Notes: generated from the letters alone by a model not told the origin. A stretch of 64,000 nucleotides of DNA from Closterium sp. NIES-65 (GCA_948144175.1 CANXME010002489.1:124001-188000), one strand, 5' to 3'. Shown: positions 35,248 through 45,765, numbered from the stretch's first letter. Translations and numbers: made by a program.

Positions 35248-38200
35248 TTGCGGAGCCACATGCAACCCCAGCGACGCCGGCGTGAGTCCCTCACGCCCCA
35301 GCAGCTGCGTGAGTGGTACGCTGGTTGGGGCTGTAGGGGTGGCGACGCTACTCCTACTACCACTCCTGCTGCTTCTACTCGTGGTGACGGCCAGATGCAG
35401 CTCCCGCGACCCTCTCGCGTGTCTCTCACGCCTCGCCAGCTTCGTGAGTGGTACGCTCAGAGTGGAGGGTCTCTCAGTGCTGTTCGCTGCTCTTACGTGA
35501 TTCGCACTGGTACTCGGACTGGTCAGCCTTGTGGGACACGTAGTCATACACCGTCCCGCTGCTTCGCCCGTCTGAGCGACGCCTGGCGTACCGTGTTTGG
35601 CGACGAGGCTGAGCTTCCCGACTGGGTGGAGTTGCTTAGGCAGAAGGTAGATATATATGCTCTTGACTATGATGCTATTCTCACTGCCATGTATGCATTG
35701 CCTACTAGTGCTGACCGTGCCGGTCACCTGTGCAACCCGCCTGACCCAGGTATAGGACCTGCTGCTCTAGCTACTGGTGAGGCTGCTGCTCTGGGTGCTA
35801 GTGAGTCTCCTGCTCCAGGTACAGGTGTGGCTGCTGCTCTAGGTGCTAGTGAGTCTGCTTCCTCAGGTGCGGGTGAGGCTGCGCTCTCAGGTACCGCGTT
35901 GGCTTCGGCCTCCCTCACCTTTACACTTGACTCTGGGGCTTCTCGCTCCTTCTTTCGGGACCGCACCACACTCACGCCGCTTGGTCGGCCGGTTGCAGTC
36001 TCCCTGGCTGACCCCTCTGGGGGTCCTGTCCTCGCTCACTTCTCCACTGTCCTCCCGTGTCCGGCTGCCCCCTCGGGCACCCTGTCTGGCCTGTACCTCC
36101 CCTCGTTCTCGACGAACTTGGTGAGTGGTGCAGACCTACAGGATGCGGGGGTTCACCAGTTCACTCCTGCGAGTCAGCGGGTGACCCACTGCACGGACGC
36201 ACGCACAGGCCGGCACCTGGCCACGTTCTCGCGTCGGCCGGGGTCGAGCCTCTACACCCTGACCACTGAGTCTCCTCCTGTCCCCGCGTCCGGTCAGGTA
36301 GCAGCGTCGGGTCAGGTGTTTGCTGCTGCGTCCAGGTCTGGTCCTGAGTCTGCCCCCTGTACTTGTCGCCTCCTGTCTCACGAGACTCTCCTGTGGCACC
36401 ACCGTCTTGGCCACCCCTCCTTGCCCCGTCTTCGGAGCATGGCTTCCCGTGTCCTTGTCTCTGGTCTTCCCCAGTCTCTCCCTCCTCTCCCCTCCGGGCC
36501 AGGACCTTCCTGTGTCCCCTGTGTCGAGGGTCGCCTCCGGGCTACTCCTCACTCCTCCCACTTCCCCCCGACAGAGGCTCCCCTGCAGACGCTTCACATG
36601 GATGTGTGGGGCCCAGCCCCCGTCCGTGGGCAGGATTACGAGCGCTACTTCCTGTTGGTGGTTGACGACTACTCGCGTTACACCACAGTCCTCCCCTTGC
36701 GCAGCAAGGGTGAGGTCACTGAGGTGCTGATCGACTGGATCCGCGAGGCTCGTCTCCAGCTCAGGAAGAGCTTCGGCTCGGACTTTCCTGTTCTGCGTCT
36801 GCACTCGGACAGAGGCGGAGAGTTCTCCTCTGGCCTTCTGCGTGCCTACTGTCGTGCGCGAGGCATCCGCCAGTCCTTCACGCTTCCGGACTCACCACAG
36901 CAAAATGGGATTGCTGAGCGCCGCATTGGCATGGTCATGGATGTCGCTCGTACGTCCATGATGCATGCGGCTGCCCCCCATTTTCTGTGGCCGTTTGCGG
37001 TGAGGTACGCGGCGCATCAGCTCAACCTTCACCCCCGGGTCTCTCGGCCTGTGATGTCCCCAGCCTTGCTGTGGACAGGGAAGGTTGGCGATGCGTCTGT
37101 GTTCCGTGTCTGGGGATCTCGGGCGTTTGTCCGCGACTTGTCTGCGGACAAGCTGTCCCCTCGTGCTGCTCCCTGTGTCTTCCTTGGCTTCCCCACTGAC
37201 GCCCCAGGGTGGCAGTTTTACCACCCCTCCTCTCGTCGTGTTCTGTCCTCCCAGGACGTCACGTTCGATGAGTCAGTCCCCTTCTACCGTCTCTTCCCCT
37301 ACCGCACTCCTTCCCTCCCCCCTCCCCCGGACTTCCTTGTACCGGTTCCCCCCCGGGTAGACCCCCTCCCCCCTCAGGTTCCTGCCCCCTCAGGTGTGTC
37401 CCAGGTAGACGCCGTTGACCCGGTCGAGGTTACAGGTGACTCTGGTGCTGCTGCGGGTGCTGAGCCTGGGGGTGCTGACTCTGGGGGTGCTGTGCGCGGG
37501 GGTGCTGAGCCTGGGGGTGCTACTGCTGGGGGTACTGGGCCTGCGGGTGCTACTGCGGAGGGTGCGGAGCCTGGGGGTGCTGAGCCTGGGGGTGCTGCGT
37601 CGGGAGCTGCTGAGCCTGGGGTTTCTCCTGCTGCTGCGTCTCGCCGGGAGCCCCTCTCTCCACAGGAGCTTCGCGAGTGGTTCGCTCGCCGCTGGAGGCG
37701 TGCTGCTGAGTCTGGAGGTGCTGCTGGAGCTGGAGCTGGAGCTTCTTCGACCGTCGAGGGTGCGGGTGCTGCCGGTCCCGGAGCTACTGGACCTGCGGGT
37801 CCTCCTAGAGCTGGAGCTGCTGAGGGCGTTGGTGCTGAGCCTACTGCTGTTGGTCCTGCCGCTGGAGGTGTGGGTGGCGCTGGTGCTGTAGCGGAGGGTG
37901 CTGGTGCTGTCCCTGCTGCGTCTAGAGCTGCTGAGCCTGGGGTTTCTCCTGCTGCTGCGTCTCGCCGGGAGCCCCTCTCTCCACAGGAGCTGCGCGAGTG
38001 GTACACTCGCCGCTGGAGGCGTGCTGCTGAGTCTGGAGGTGCTGCTGGAGTTGGAGCTGGAGCTTCTTCGACCGTCGAGGGTGCGGGTGCTGCCGGTCCC
38101 GGAGCTGCTAGACCTGCGGGTCCTCCTGGAGCTGGAGGTGCTGAGGGCGTTGGTGCTGAGCCTACTGCTGTTGGTCCTGCCGCTGGAGGTGTGGGTGGCG

Positions 38201-40503
38201 CTGGTGCTGTCGCTGAGGGTGCTGGTGCTGTCCCTGCTGAGTCTGGAGCTGCCGCGCGGCCTCGGCCGTACTTCGTTCCGCTCCTACAGCAGGTTCTTGG
38301 TCTTTCTCCTTCGGTAGAGTGTCCACAGCCTGTCCAGTCGCAGTCACTGTTGGAGCCTTCCTCTCCTCTGCCTGCTCCCTCTCCTTACACTGGTCCTACT
38401 GGAGGTCTTGCTGAGCGTCGTGAGCCTGCGTCTCGTCCCGCGTCGCCTGTTCGTGCTGCTCGCGCTAGTGGTCGCGGTTCGCGTCAGCGTCCTCCTCCTG
38501 TCCCTGGCACGCACCGGATGTCTCTGCGTCCGTCCACTGCTCCTCTGCGTGCCCCTTTGCCTTCTCCTCCTGAGTCCTCTCTTCCTGCGCTTGCCGACCC
38601 TGAGTCGGACTCTCTTCGCGCTGCCAGTCCTACTGTCACGCGTCTGCTTGCTACTGTCGTCACTGACCCCTCTTTTGAGTCCACTGCTGCGTCTGCTCTA
38701 GTCGCTGAGCTCGTTGACTTTGCTGCTCGCTGTCGTCTCGACTACGCTGCTGGTCTTGTTGCTGAGTCTGTGTCTGTCTGTCCTCCGTCCGTCGGGGGTG
38801 AGTGTGCTCTTGGCACGGACGTCCTAGAGGACAGACAGGAGGAGTTACAGTGTCTAGCGGCTGCTTCACCTCATCTCGCGTCTGTACTGCTTGCCCCTGA
38901 GGGAGACCCGGATGCACTAGACATCCCGACTCCGCGTTCTTACGCGGAGGCCGTAGAGGGTCCCTACTCCTCTCAGTGGCAGGCAGCTATGGATGCAGAG
39001 ATGGCTTCCTGGAAGTCCACAGGCACCTACGTTGACGCAGTTCCCCCTCCTGGGGCGAACATCGTCAGTGGCATGTGGATCTTCCGGGTGAAGCGGCCGC
39101 CGGGCTCTCCACCTGTCTTCAAGGCGCGGTACGTTGCTCGTGGCTTCAGTCAGCGGCAGGGAGTTGACTACTTTCAGACCTTCTCTCCCACCCCGAAGAT
39201 GACTACTCTTCGGGTGCTGCTGCACATAGCCGCTCAGCGCGACTACGAGCTTCACTCTCTCGACTTCAGCACTGCGTTCCTGCAGGGTAGCCTGCACGAG
39301 GAGATCTGGCTGCGCCGTCCACCTGGCTTCACTGGGACTTTCCCTCCTGGCACCCAGTGGAGCCTCCGACGGCCAGTCTACGGTCTCCGCCAGGCACCGC
39401 GTGAGTGGCACGACACACTGAGGACTACGCTTGCGGCTCTTGGGTTTGCTCCTTCTACTGCTGACCCGTCGCTGTTTCTGCGCACCGACACTTCACTGCC
39501 GCCGTTCTACATCCTCGTGTACGTCGACGACTTGGTCTTTGCCACAGCGGACACTGCTGGACTCGCCTACGTGAAGTCCGAACTGCTGAAGAGACACACG
39601 TGCACAGACCTGGGTGAACTGCGCAGCTACCTTGGCTTGCAGATCACTCGGGACAGAGCACGCCGCACCATTACCTTGACTCAGTCACACATGGTGCAGC
39701 AGGTCCTTCAGCGCTTCGGCTTCACGTACTCCTCGCCTCAGGCCACTCCTCTGCCTACTCGCCACTCACTCTCAGCTCTGCCTTCGGATGAGTCCGTAGA
39801 GTCGAGTGGTCCGTATGCAGAGCTTGTTGGCTGCCTCATGTACCTGATGACCTGCACACGACCTGACCTTGCATATCCTCTGAGCATTCTTGCACGCTAT
39901 GTTGCTCCTGGGAGACACAGACCAGAGCACATGGCTGCAGCGAAGAGGGTATTGCGCTACCTGTGCAGTACGTCGGGCATGGGGCTTGTGCTTGGAGGGC
40001 GGAGTCCAGTGGTCCTTACCGGCCACGCGGACGCTTCTTGGGCTGACGACCAGGCTACGCAGCGGTCGTCACAGGGTTACACCTTCAGCCTTGGTTCCGG
40101 CTCTGTCTCGTGGCGGTCTACTCGCTCGTCTTCGGTTCTCGGCTCCAGTTGTGAGGCTGAGATCTACGCCGGGGCCATGGCTGCACAGGAGCTTCGCTGG
40201 CTCACCTACCTGCTGACTGACCTTGGAGAGCCGCCTCGTTCTCCTCCAGTGCTGTACGTAGACAACAAGGCCATGCTGGCCTTGTGTCGAGAGCAGCGCT
40301 TGGAGCACAGAACGAAGCACATTGCTCTCCGCTACTTCCTTGCTCGTGAGCTGCAGCAGCGTGGTCAGTTGCGACTTGCGTACGTGGCCTCTGAGGCCAA
40401 CACTGCTGATGTGTTCACCAAGGCACTTGCGCCTTGTGATCATCAGCGCTTTTGCACCCAGCTGGGTCTTGTGTTTGTCTTGCCTCACTTGCTCTCCTCT
40501 TGA
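35248..40503 (+). CDS. Polyprotein of element E, 1,751 codons, open
   Basis: Copia-type polyprotein. In order: a Gag-tail region with two SLTPxQLREWY modules (about residues 11-75); aspartic protease DSGAS (about 228); Gag-pre-integrase WHHRLGHPS and C-x2-C zinc motif (about 381-424); integrase core with LHMDVWG, LHSDRGGEF and QQNGIAERR for the D-D-E triad (about 450-555); a collagen-like GGAEPGG linker (about 730-790) and two copies of a segment of about 100 residues, each starting with EPLSPQELREW; reverse transcriptase (about 1240-1500) with the YVDD box; and RNase H (about 1580-1750) with YVDNKAMLAL and TADVFTKAL. It serves replication and integration of the element. The first ATG of the frame was taken as the start. 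Confidence 0.88.
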   Translation: MRSHMQPQRRRRESLTPQQLREWYAGWGCRGGDATPTTTPAASTRGDGQMQLPRPSRVSLTPRQLREWYAQSGGSLSAVRCSYVIRTGTRTGQPCGTRSHTPSRCFARLSDAWRTVFGDEAELPDWVELLRQKVDIYALDYDAILTAMYALPTSADRAGHLCNPPDPGIGPAALATGEAAALGASESPAPGTGVAAALGASESASSGAGEAALSGTALASASLTFTLDSGASRSFFRDRTTLTPLGRPVAVSLADPSGGPVLAHFSTVLPCPAAPSGTLSGLYLPSFSTNLVSGADLQDAGVHQFTPASQRVTHCTDARTGRHLATFSRRPGSSLYTLTTESPPVPASGQVAASGQVFAAASRSGPESAPCTCRLLSHETLLWHHRLGHPSLPRLRSMASRVLVSGLPQSLPPLPSGPGPSCVPCVEGRLRATPHSSHFPPTEAPLQTLHMDVWGPAPVRGQDYERYFLLVVDDYSRYTTVLPLRSKGEVTEVLIDWIREARLQLRKSFGSDFPVLRLHSDRGGEFSSGLLRAYCRARGIRQSFTLPDSPQQNGIAERRIGMVMDVARTSMMHAAAPHFLWPFAVRYAAHQLNLHPRVSRPVMSPALLWTGKVGDASVFRVWGSRAFVRDLSADKLSPRAAPCVFLGFPTDAPGWQFYHPSSRRVLSSQDVTFDESVPFYRLFPYRTPSLPPPPDFLVPVPPRVDPLPPQVPAPSGVSQVDAVDPVEVTGDSGAAAGAEPGGADSGGAVRGGAEPGGATAGGTGPAGATAEGAEPGGAEPGGAASGAAEPGVSPAAASRREPLSPQELREWFARRWRRAAESGGAAGAGAGASSTVEGAGAAGPGATGPAGPPRAGAAEGVGAEPTAVGPAAGGVGGAGAVAEGAGAVPAASRAAEPGVSPAAASRREPLSPQELREWYTRRWRRAAESGGAAGVGAGASSTVEGAGAAGPGAARPAGPPGAGGAEGVGAEPTAVGPAAGGVGGAGAVAEGAGAVPAESGAAARPRPYFVPLLQQVLGLSPSVECPQPVQSQSLLEPSSPLPAPSPYTGPTGGLAERREPASRPASPVRAARASGRGSRQRPPPVPGTHRMSLRPSTAPLRAPLPSPPESSLPALADPESDSLRAASPTVTRLLATVVTDPSFESTAASALVAELVDFAARCRLDYAAGLVAESVSVCPPSVGGECALGTDVLEDRQEELQCLAAASPHLASVLLAPEGDPDALDIPTPRSYAEAVEGPYSSQWQAAMDAEMASWKSTGTYVDAVPPPGANIVSGMWIFRVKRPPGSPPVFKARYVARGFSQRQGVDYFQTFSPTPKMTTLRVLLHIAAQRDYELHSLDFSTAFLQGSLHEEIWLRRPPGFTGTFPPGTQWSLRRPVYGLRQAPREWHDTLRTTLAALGFAPSTADPSLFLRTDTSLPPFYILVYVDDLVFATADTAGLAYVKSELLKRHTCTDLGELRSYLGLQITRDRARRTITLTQSHMVQQVLQRFGFTYSSPQATPLPTRHSLSALPSDESVESSGPYAELVGCLMYLMTCTRPDLAYPLSILARYVAPGRHRPEHMAAAKRVLRYLCSTSGMGLVLGGRSPVVLTGHADASWADDQATQRSSQGYTFSLGSGSVSWRSTRSSSVLGSSCEAEIYAGAMAAQELRWLTYLLTDLGEPPRSPPVLYVDNKAMLALCREQRLEHRTKHIALRYFLARELQQRGQLRLAYVASEANTADVFTKALAPCDHQRFCTQLGLVFVLPHLLSS

Positions 40504-40709
40504 CTTTACTTGTACTGTGACATATATATATACCTGCTCTTGCTTGTCTAGTTTTATATATATGTCTGTACTCCTGCATGTGAACTGGCCTCTGGCCCTG
40601 CTCTTGTGCTCGGACTGTGTGGTGACTTTGTGATCCACCCTGAGCTTGCTTTGCTTTGCTTGACTGGTCTTGTGACCCCTTGTTCTCCCCCACTTTGCCT
40701 ATGGGGGTG

Positions 40710-40841
40710 TGTCAAACATTATATATATTATACTTGTGTAGGCTACAGTGGGTTAGCCTATAGGGGGTACACAATTCTAGGGTTTACTACTTGTACTCTT
40801 TTCACTTCTAGTTGATCCATTCCTGTTCGCTTATTCTCACA
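40710..40841 (+). repeat. 3' LTR of element E (132 bp)
   Basis: Follows the hairpin CCCCCA...TGGGGG and GTG. Followed by the target duplication GAGGG. Confidence 0.92.
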
Positions 40842-42226
40842 GAGGGAAGACTGGCATGGTTGGGGGGGGAACGACCGGGGGAGACAGGGAGTGGACGGAG
40901 TGCGGGGTAAAGGGAGCGGGGGAATGGACGATGGGCGCGCGGGTCATGCGCGGGTCATGCCGTCGCGCAGCACGACGCTATGCGCGCCGCCCGCGACGCA
41001 GATGGCCTTTCAACCGCGGTTCGTGCTGGCAACGAGGCAGCCTTCGGTCGTCGCCATTAGCACGAAAAACCACGCGTCGTCGAGTCGTAGCGGGCCTGCG
41101 ACGCCGGCGGGCATCTCGCAGGCCCGCTACGATTCGACGACGCATGCGCTGCGGATCGCGTCGAACGGGAGCGATGTGTTCGGCGAGACTAGAGGAGGTT
41201 CGGCGGCGCTCGCGATGGGTTCGATTCCAGACAGCCCGCCGTTTCTGGTGCTGGTGGCGCCATGTAATAGTGCAGACGAGAAAGCACGAGAGGAATCTGG
41301 CTGAGAGGGAGGGAGAGAGAAACAGGAGGAAAAGAAACAAGAGAGATTAGATTGGAGGGAACGGGACCATCAGAGCTCGCCAGCACAGTCAACGGTGCAG
41401 GAACCCTCGCAGCCCTCCTGCACCACATGGTTGCCACATTCTGATTAGCCAACGCTTATGCTGCAGCGAAACTGCCCAATGGAGTGCTGGCACCGCAGGA
41501 ATCTGAGATTCCCGGTAATTGCGGGCAAATTCACACGGAACAAGTCAGAATTGCATTCAGTGGTAGTTTCATTAGAACGTTGTGGAATCAGTGTACTTGG
41601 GAAAAAAAGTCTTAAATTTCAGTGTGGCCTAACAAAAAAGGCTAAAAGATCAGTCCCACAAAAATCCCAACACTGATTTTTCAGTGTAGGTAAAAAAACG
41701 ACTGCCAAAATCAGGAATTCCAGGGCTTTTTTCCTGATATCTGAGGCCCTGGTCGAGAAGTCACGATCAGGGTACGTGTAGTAACGCGCTGTGCATTATC
41801 GAAACTGAACTTTGATGGCGAATCTGTTCTGTGAAAGGGCGAATGTGCAATGTCAGATACATTTTACTGTGATTGGTCAAGACCTTTGTGCTCTGACAGC
41901 TCAAATCTGCTGTGTCAGGGCCATTTCGCTGTGATTGGGCAAATTCGTTGCTCCGTACGGCGCGAATTCGCTTTGTCAACGCGAATTTTTAATGACGCTG
42001 GTGCTGTGACCAGTCAAGACGGGTTTGACTCACCAGTTTGACCCTCACTAGTGAACCTCGGAGGTGGGTGTATCGAAAGGAAATTTCGAGGAAGCTTCCT
42101 CTCGATAAACTTGCATGCAGGGACCACAGAACGCATACTCTGTAGTGACAGACTCCAGAAATGACTAACACTGAGGCCTATTACACTGAATCAGGGGCCA
42201 TAAAACAATAACTCTGAGGCTCTCAG
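40842..42226. other. Host DNA between elements E and F
   Basis: Contains one possible coding stretch (40891-41304) and, at about 41580-41700, a run of CAGTGT and AAAAAAGGCT units related to those at 33455-33545. The rest is unremarkable. Confidence 0.4.
40891..41304 (+). CDS. Hypothetical open frame, 137 codons
   Basis: Not recognised. It codes for a Ser/Ala/Thr-rich chain with [20 protein letters not shown] and a hydrophobic PPFLVLVAP end. The GC-rich third positions fit a host exon, but no splice partner, conserved motif or upstream support was found. Element E inserted about 50 bases upstream. Confidence 0.25.
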   Translation: MDGVRGKGSGGMDDGRAGHARVMPSRSTTLCAPPATQMAFQPRFVLATRQPSVVAISTKNHASSSRSGPATPAGISQARYDSTTHALRIASNGSDVFGETRGGSAALAMGSIPDSPPFLVLVAPCNSADEKAREESG

Positions 42227-42356
42227 TGACAAAATTAGAAGAAAGAAAGAGGATTGAACTAGCAGAAATGGGGATACAAATAGCAAACCCTAGAAGGGTT
42301 GTACTCGCTATAGAGCACCCCACTACAGGATAGAACATAAGAATAACATTCTGACA
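42227..42356 (-). repeat. 3' LTR of element F
   Basis: TGACAAAATTAG to ATTCTGACA. Matches 43606-43736. Confidence 0.88.
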
Positions 42357-43082
42357 CACCCCCATAGCCAAAGTGGGGTGTAATCAGCAGAGCAGGCAAA
42401 GCAGTACAAGCTCAGGGTGGATCACAATGTCACCACACATTCTGAGCACAAGTTCAAGAAGAAATAGTTTAGAGTTCACAATTATGAGCAAAGCTAGTGG
42501 TGGTCACAACGGGCAGGTGAGGAGGAGGAGGGAGAGTGAAAGGAGAGGAGATAGAAGGCGGCGGCTGAAGCTGCAGACACACGGGCAACAGGAGTGGCGA
42601 GCACAGTGGCTACCGGACTAAGCGCCCGGACTACAGGAGTAACAGGCCCCGCGGCTCAAGTAGCGGCAGACGGGCAACGGACCCACAGGCGACTGGCTCA
42701 GCGACAAGCTCACTGGGCTACCGGGACAGCGCCCCGGACTACAGGTGCTGCTGACGACAAACTGGCAACCTCCGCTCATCCTCCCGCACACAGTCCCACC
42801 CCCCCTGATACACACCCACTGCTACACCGCTAGCTCTACTCCCACGCACCCCCCTTAAACCCTAAACCCAGTCTCCCACACATCCACCCCCCTCAGCGAC
42901 AGCTGCAGCAGTGGGAGACGAAGGAGGAGGAGGAGCAAAGGGAGGAAGGAACACCGGCCACCCCCATACCCGCCACCCCACAGCAAGCGGCCCCCTCAGG
43001 TCGCCTCGACAGACGACGAGAAAAGGGGGGGGGGGGGGGGGGAAGGGGGTGTGGTGAAAGGGGCCCACCACGGGCCTGGTTG

Positions 43083-43455
43083 GAGGGCGGGGCCGCGACG
43101 AGGGGCGGGGCCGCGACGGTCGGGGCGGGGCCGCGACGTAGGGCGAGGCCGTTTCGAGGGGCGGGGCCGCGACGCAGGGCGGGGCCGCGACGTAGGGCGG
43201 GGCCGCGTCGAGGGGCGGGGCCGCGACGGTCGGGGCGGGGCCGCGACGTAGGGCGGGGCCGCTTCGAGGGGCGGGGCCGCGACGCAGGGCGGGGCCGCGT
43301 CGAGGGGCGGGGCCGCGACGGTCGGGGCGGGGCCGCGACATAGGGCGGGGCCGCGACGCAGGGCGGGGCCGCGTCGAGGGGCGGGGCCGCGACGGTCGGG
43401 GCGGGGCCGCGACGAGGGGCGGGGCCGCGACGCAGGGCGGGGCCGCGACGTAGGG
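43083..43455 (-). repeat. GC-rich leader array of element F
   Basis: About twenty units of 14-20 bases carrying GTCGCGGCCCCGCCC (element sense), grouped into a higher-order pattern. It leaves long Pro/Arg/Ala frames open on both strands, none of them genes. Confidence 0.88.
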
Positions 43456-43605
43456 CAGAAGCCCGCCGCGCGCCTCGGGGCGCACAGCGGGCAAAGAACC
43501 GCCGCGCGCCTCGGGGCGCACGGCGGGAGGAAAAAGTAGCAGCGGAAGCGAGGTGGTAACCCACCCACAGGATCGATCCAAGGGGATCGACCTGCTCTGA
43601 TAGCA

Positions 43606-43736
43606 TGACAAAATTAGAAGAAAGAAAGAGGATTGAACTAGCAGAAATGGGGATACAAATAGCAAACCCTAGAAGGGTTGTACTCGCTATAGAGCACCCC
43701 AACTACAGGCTAGAACATAAGAATAACATTCTGACA
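43606..43736 (-). repeat. 5' LTR of element F
   Basis: Adjoins the primer site on its left and the target duplication CTCAG on its right. Confidence 0.88.
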
Positions 43737-43741
43737 CTCAG

Positions 43742-44566
43742 TGATGAAAATTTGACAACTCTGGAATTCCATTTTTTCACAAACTCGATGGTCAGACTAA
43801 TCAGACTATTTACTCTGATAGCGTCAGCCCTGGATCGACCGTGGCCTCTCTCCCCCCGGGCAACGGACAGCTGAAGTTGTCGCGACATTGAACGTGAGTT
43901 ATTTCCGCTGCGTTCCGACAATTTCGGAGTTGATTTTCGTGTGGCAGCTGTCCTGCGTCGGCATCTGCACGAAGATTTCGGAGTCGTCCGGTGCGGCAGT
44001 TGGCGTGGTTGTTCATCAACGTGCGCGCAAGATTTTCGAAGGTTTCTTCTGTGAAGAAAAGGGCAGCTCGAAGAACTCGCCAGGCGCAAATGGAGTTTTG
44101 CGTCAGAGGATCTCGACGGTTGGGAGAGATAGACGCTCAAGCCGCCCGAATTAAACGGGGGTTGAGTATTGTCAGAATGTAATTGTATACAAAACTATAA
44201 CTGCCTGTAGTGTAGACCTAGTGTATTTATATTGCTTTCATGTTAGGTGGTGCACCCTTTTCCTTCATTATATCTTGTACAACTTTCTATAGTGAAACCC
44301 TCATTCTCCTTCTCAAACTTGCTCGATACTTTCATTCAACTCGATCTTCTCCTACCTCACTAGCCATGGCTCCTAAGCCTCGCTAGATTCTCAACAAGTA
44401 TCATCCCGTCCGACCGGAAAGTACGGCGCTTACCGTACTGGCGGGCGAGTCGTCGACGATTTTCGGCAGAAGTGTTTGTGGACAGACGGGAACTTTGGAC
44501 CCGCCGACACTCACGGGCTGCAACAGACAACGACGTGGCTGAATCGCACTTAGCGGGAGTGGGGCG
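43742..44566. other. Spacer between elements F and G
   Basis: No gene is recognised. It carries the GACAATTTCGGAGT-type motif (43909-43925 and a variant near 43973) that recurs in other spacers. Confidence 0.4.
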
Positions 44567-44709
44567 TATCGAGATTAGGAGTAGAAAGTCTAGTTTGAAG
44601 AAAAAAGGGGGTTCACTAGAAAGCAGCAGGATACATATAGGAAACCCTAAGGGGTTGTACTCGCTATAGAGTACCCCACTGTAGGCTAGAGAACAATAAC
44701 ATTCTGACA
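44567..44709 (-). repeat. 3' LTR of element G
   Basis: TATCGAG to ATTCTGACA. Near-identical to 45878-46020. Confidence 0.87.
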
Positions 44710-45599
44710 CACCCCCATAGCCAAAGTGGGGTGTAATCAGCAGAACAAGCTCAGGGTGGATCACAATGTCACCACACATTCTGAGCACAAGTACAAGAAG
44801 CAACAGTTCAAAGTTCACAAATGTAAGCAAAGTTAGAGGCTATCGCAGAGGGCAAGCGAGGAGGAGGAGGCGAGACTGTAAGAGGAGAGGAGATAGGAGG
44901 CGACGACTGAAGCTGCAGACACACAGGCAACAGGAGTCACACTGGCACAGCGGCTACCGGAACAGCGCTCCGGACTACTGGAGTAACTGGCCCCGCGGCT
45001 AAAACTAGCGGCAGACGAGCAACGAACCCACGGGCGACTGGCACAGCTGGCTGCGACTGGGCTACCGGAGCAACTCCCCGGACTATAGGTGCTGCTGGCG
45101 ATACGACGGCAACCTCCGTTCAACCTCCCCAAACAGTCCCACCCCCCCTGACACACACCCCCTGCTTCACCCCTAGCTCCACTCCCCCTTCACCCCCCTT
45201 AGTACCACTCCGACAGCTCCAACAGGTCCAACCCCCTCAGCGGCAGCTGCAGCACTGGGAGACGGAGGAGGAGGAGGAGCAGGGGACGGCACACAGAAGC
45301 TGCACCCCCATACCCCCCACCCCAAACCCTAATGCAGGAGAACGGGCAGCAGCAGGGGTGGGGCGCCGTCAGAAGCACGGGGGACGAGGAAACAGAGCGC
45401 CCACTGGCATCGCGCAGCCCATACGAGCCGCGCGCGGGCGGCCTGAGGCGCGCCCTGGCCTGGCGCAGCCCGTACGGGCCGCGCGCAGGCTGTACGGGCC
45501 GCGCGCGGGCCCTACGCAGGTCGCGCAGGCCGCGACGGGCAACGGGGGGCGACGCGCGGGTCCCCGTCGCTCGTCGCAGCGCCTCCCGGGAGCGACGCG

Positions 45600-45765
45600 C
45601 GGAGTGACGGGGCAGAAAGCTGCCGCGCGCCTCGGGGCGCACGGCGGGCAGAAAACCGCCGCGTGCCTCGGGGCGCACGGCAGGCAGAAAACCGCCGCGC
45701 GCCTCGGGGCGCACGGCAGGCAGAAAACCGCCGCACGCTCGGAGCGTGCGGCGGGATGAAAAATA
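45600..45765 (-). repeat. About 36-bp tandem repeat in element G
   Basis: Four copies of a GCCGCGCGCCTCGGGGCGCA-type unit ending GGCAGAAAAC. Two related copies lie in element F near 43465-43530. Confidence 0.8.

Larger units (their letters stand above)
33848..40841 (+). mobile_element. Ty1/copia element E, looks whole
   Basis: Plus-strand copia element of 6,994 bp. LTRs of 132 bp (33848-33979, 40710-40841) differ at about two positions, and the 5-bp target duplication GAGGG flanks both ends (33843-33847, 40842-40846). In order: 5' LTR, primer site TGGTATAGAGC (33980), leader hairpin, GC-rich arrays (34080-35110), one long open frame (35248-40503), untranslated tail, polypurine-tract hairpin (40687-40707), 3' LTR. 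No capsid-type Gag domain was recognised. LTR identity marks it as recent. Confidence 0.93.
42227..43736 (-). mobile_element. Non-autonomous LTR element F (1,510 bp)
   Basis: LTRs 42227-42356 and 43606-43736 (about 130 bp, about two differences) with target duplication CTCAG at 42222-42226 and 43737-43741. On the minus strand the primer site TGCTATCAGAGC is followed by a hairpin (43574-43589), a GC-rich array, a short tail related to the coding copia elements, and the C-rich hairpin beside the polypurine tract. No Gag or Pol coding is present. It is a LARD/TRIM-like derivative, recent by LTR identity, and looks structurally whole. Confidence 0.88.

Noticed and set aside
42862-43702. Three overlapping long open frames in element F
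   Set aside because: All three minus-strand frames are open at once because of the CGCGGCCCCGCC array. No domain, composition or start context supports any of them.
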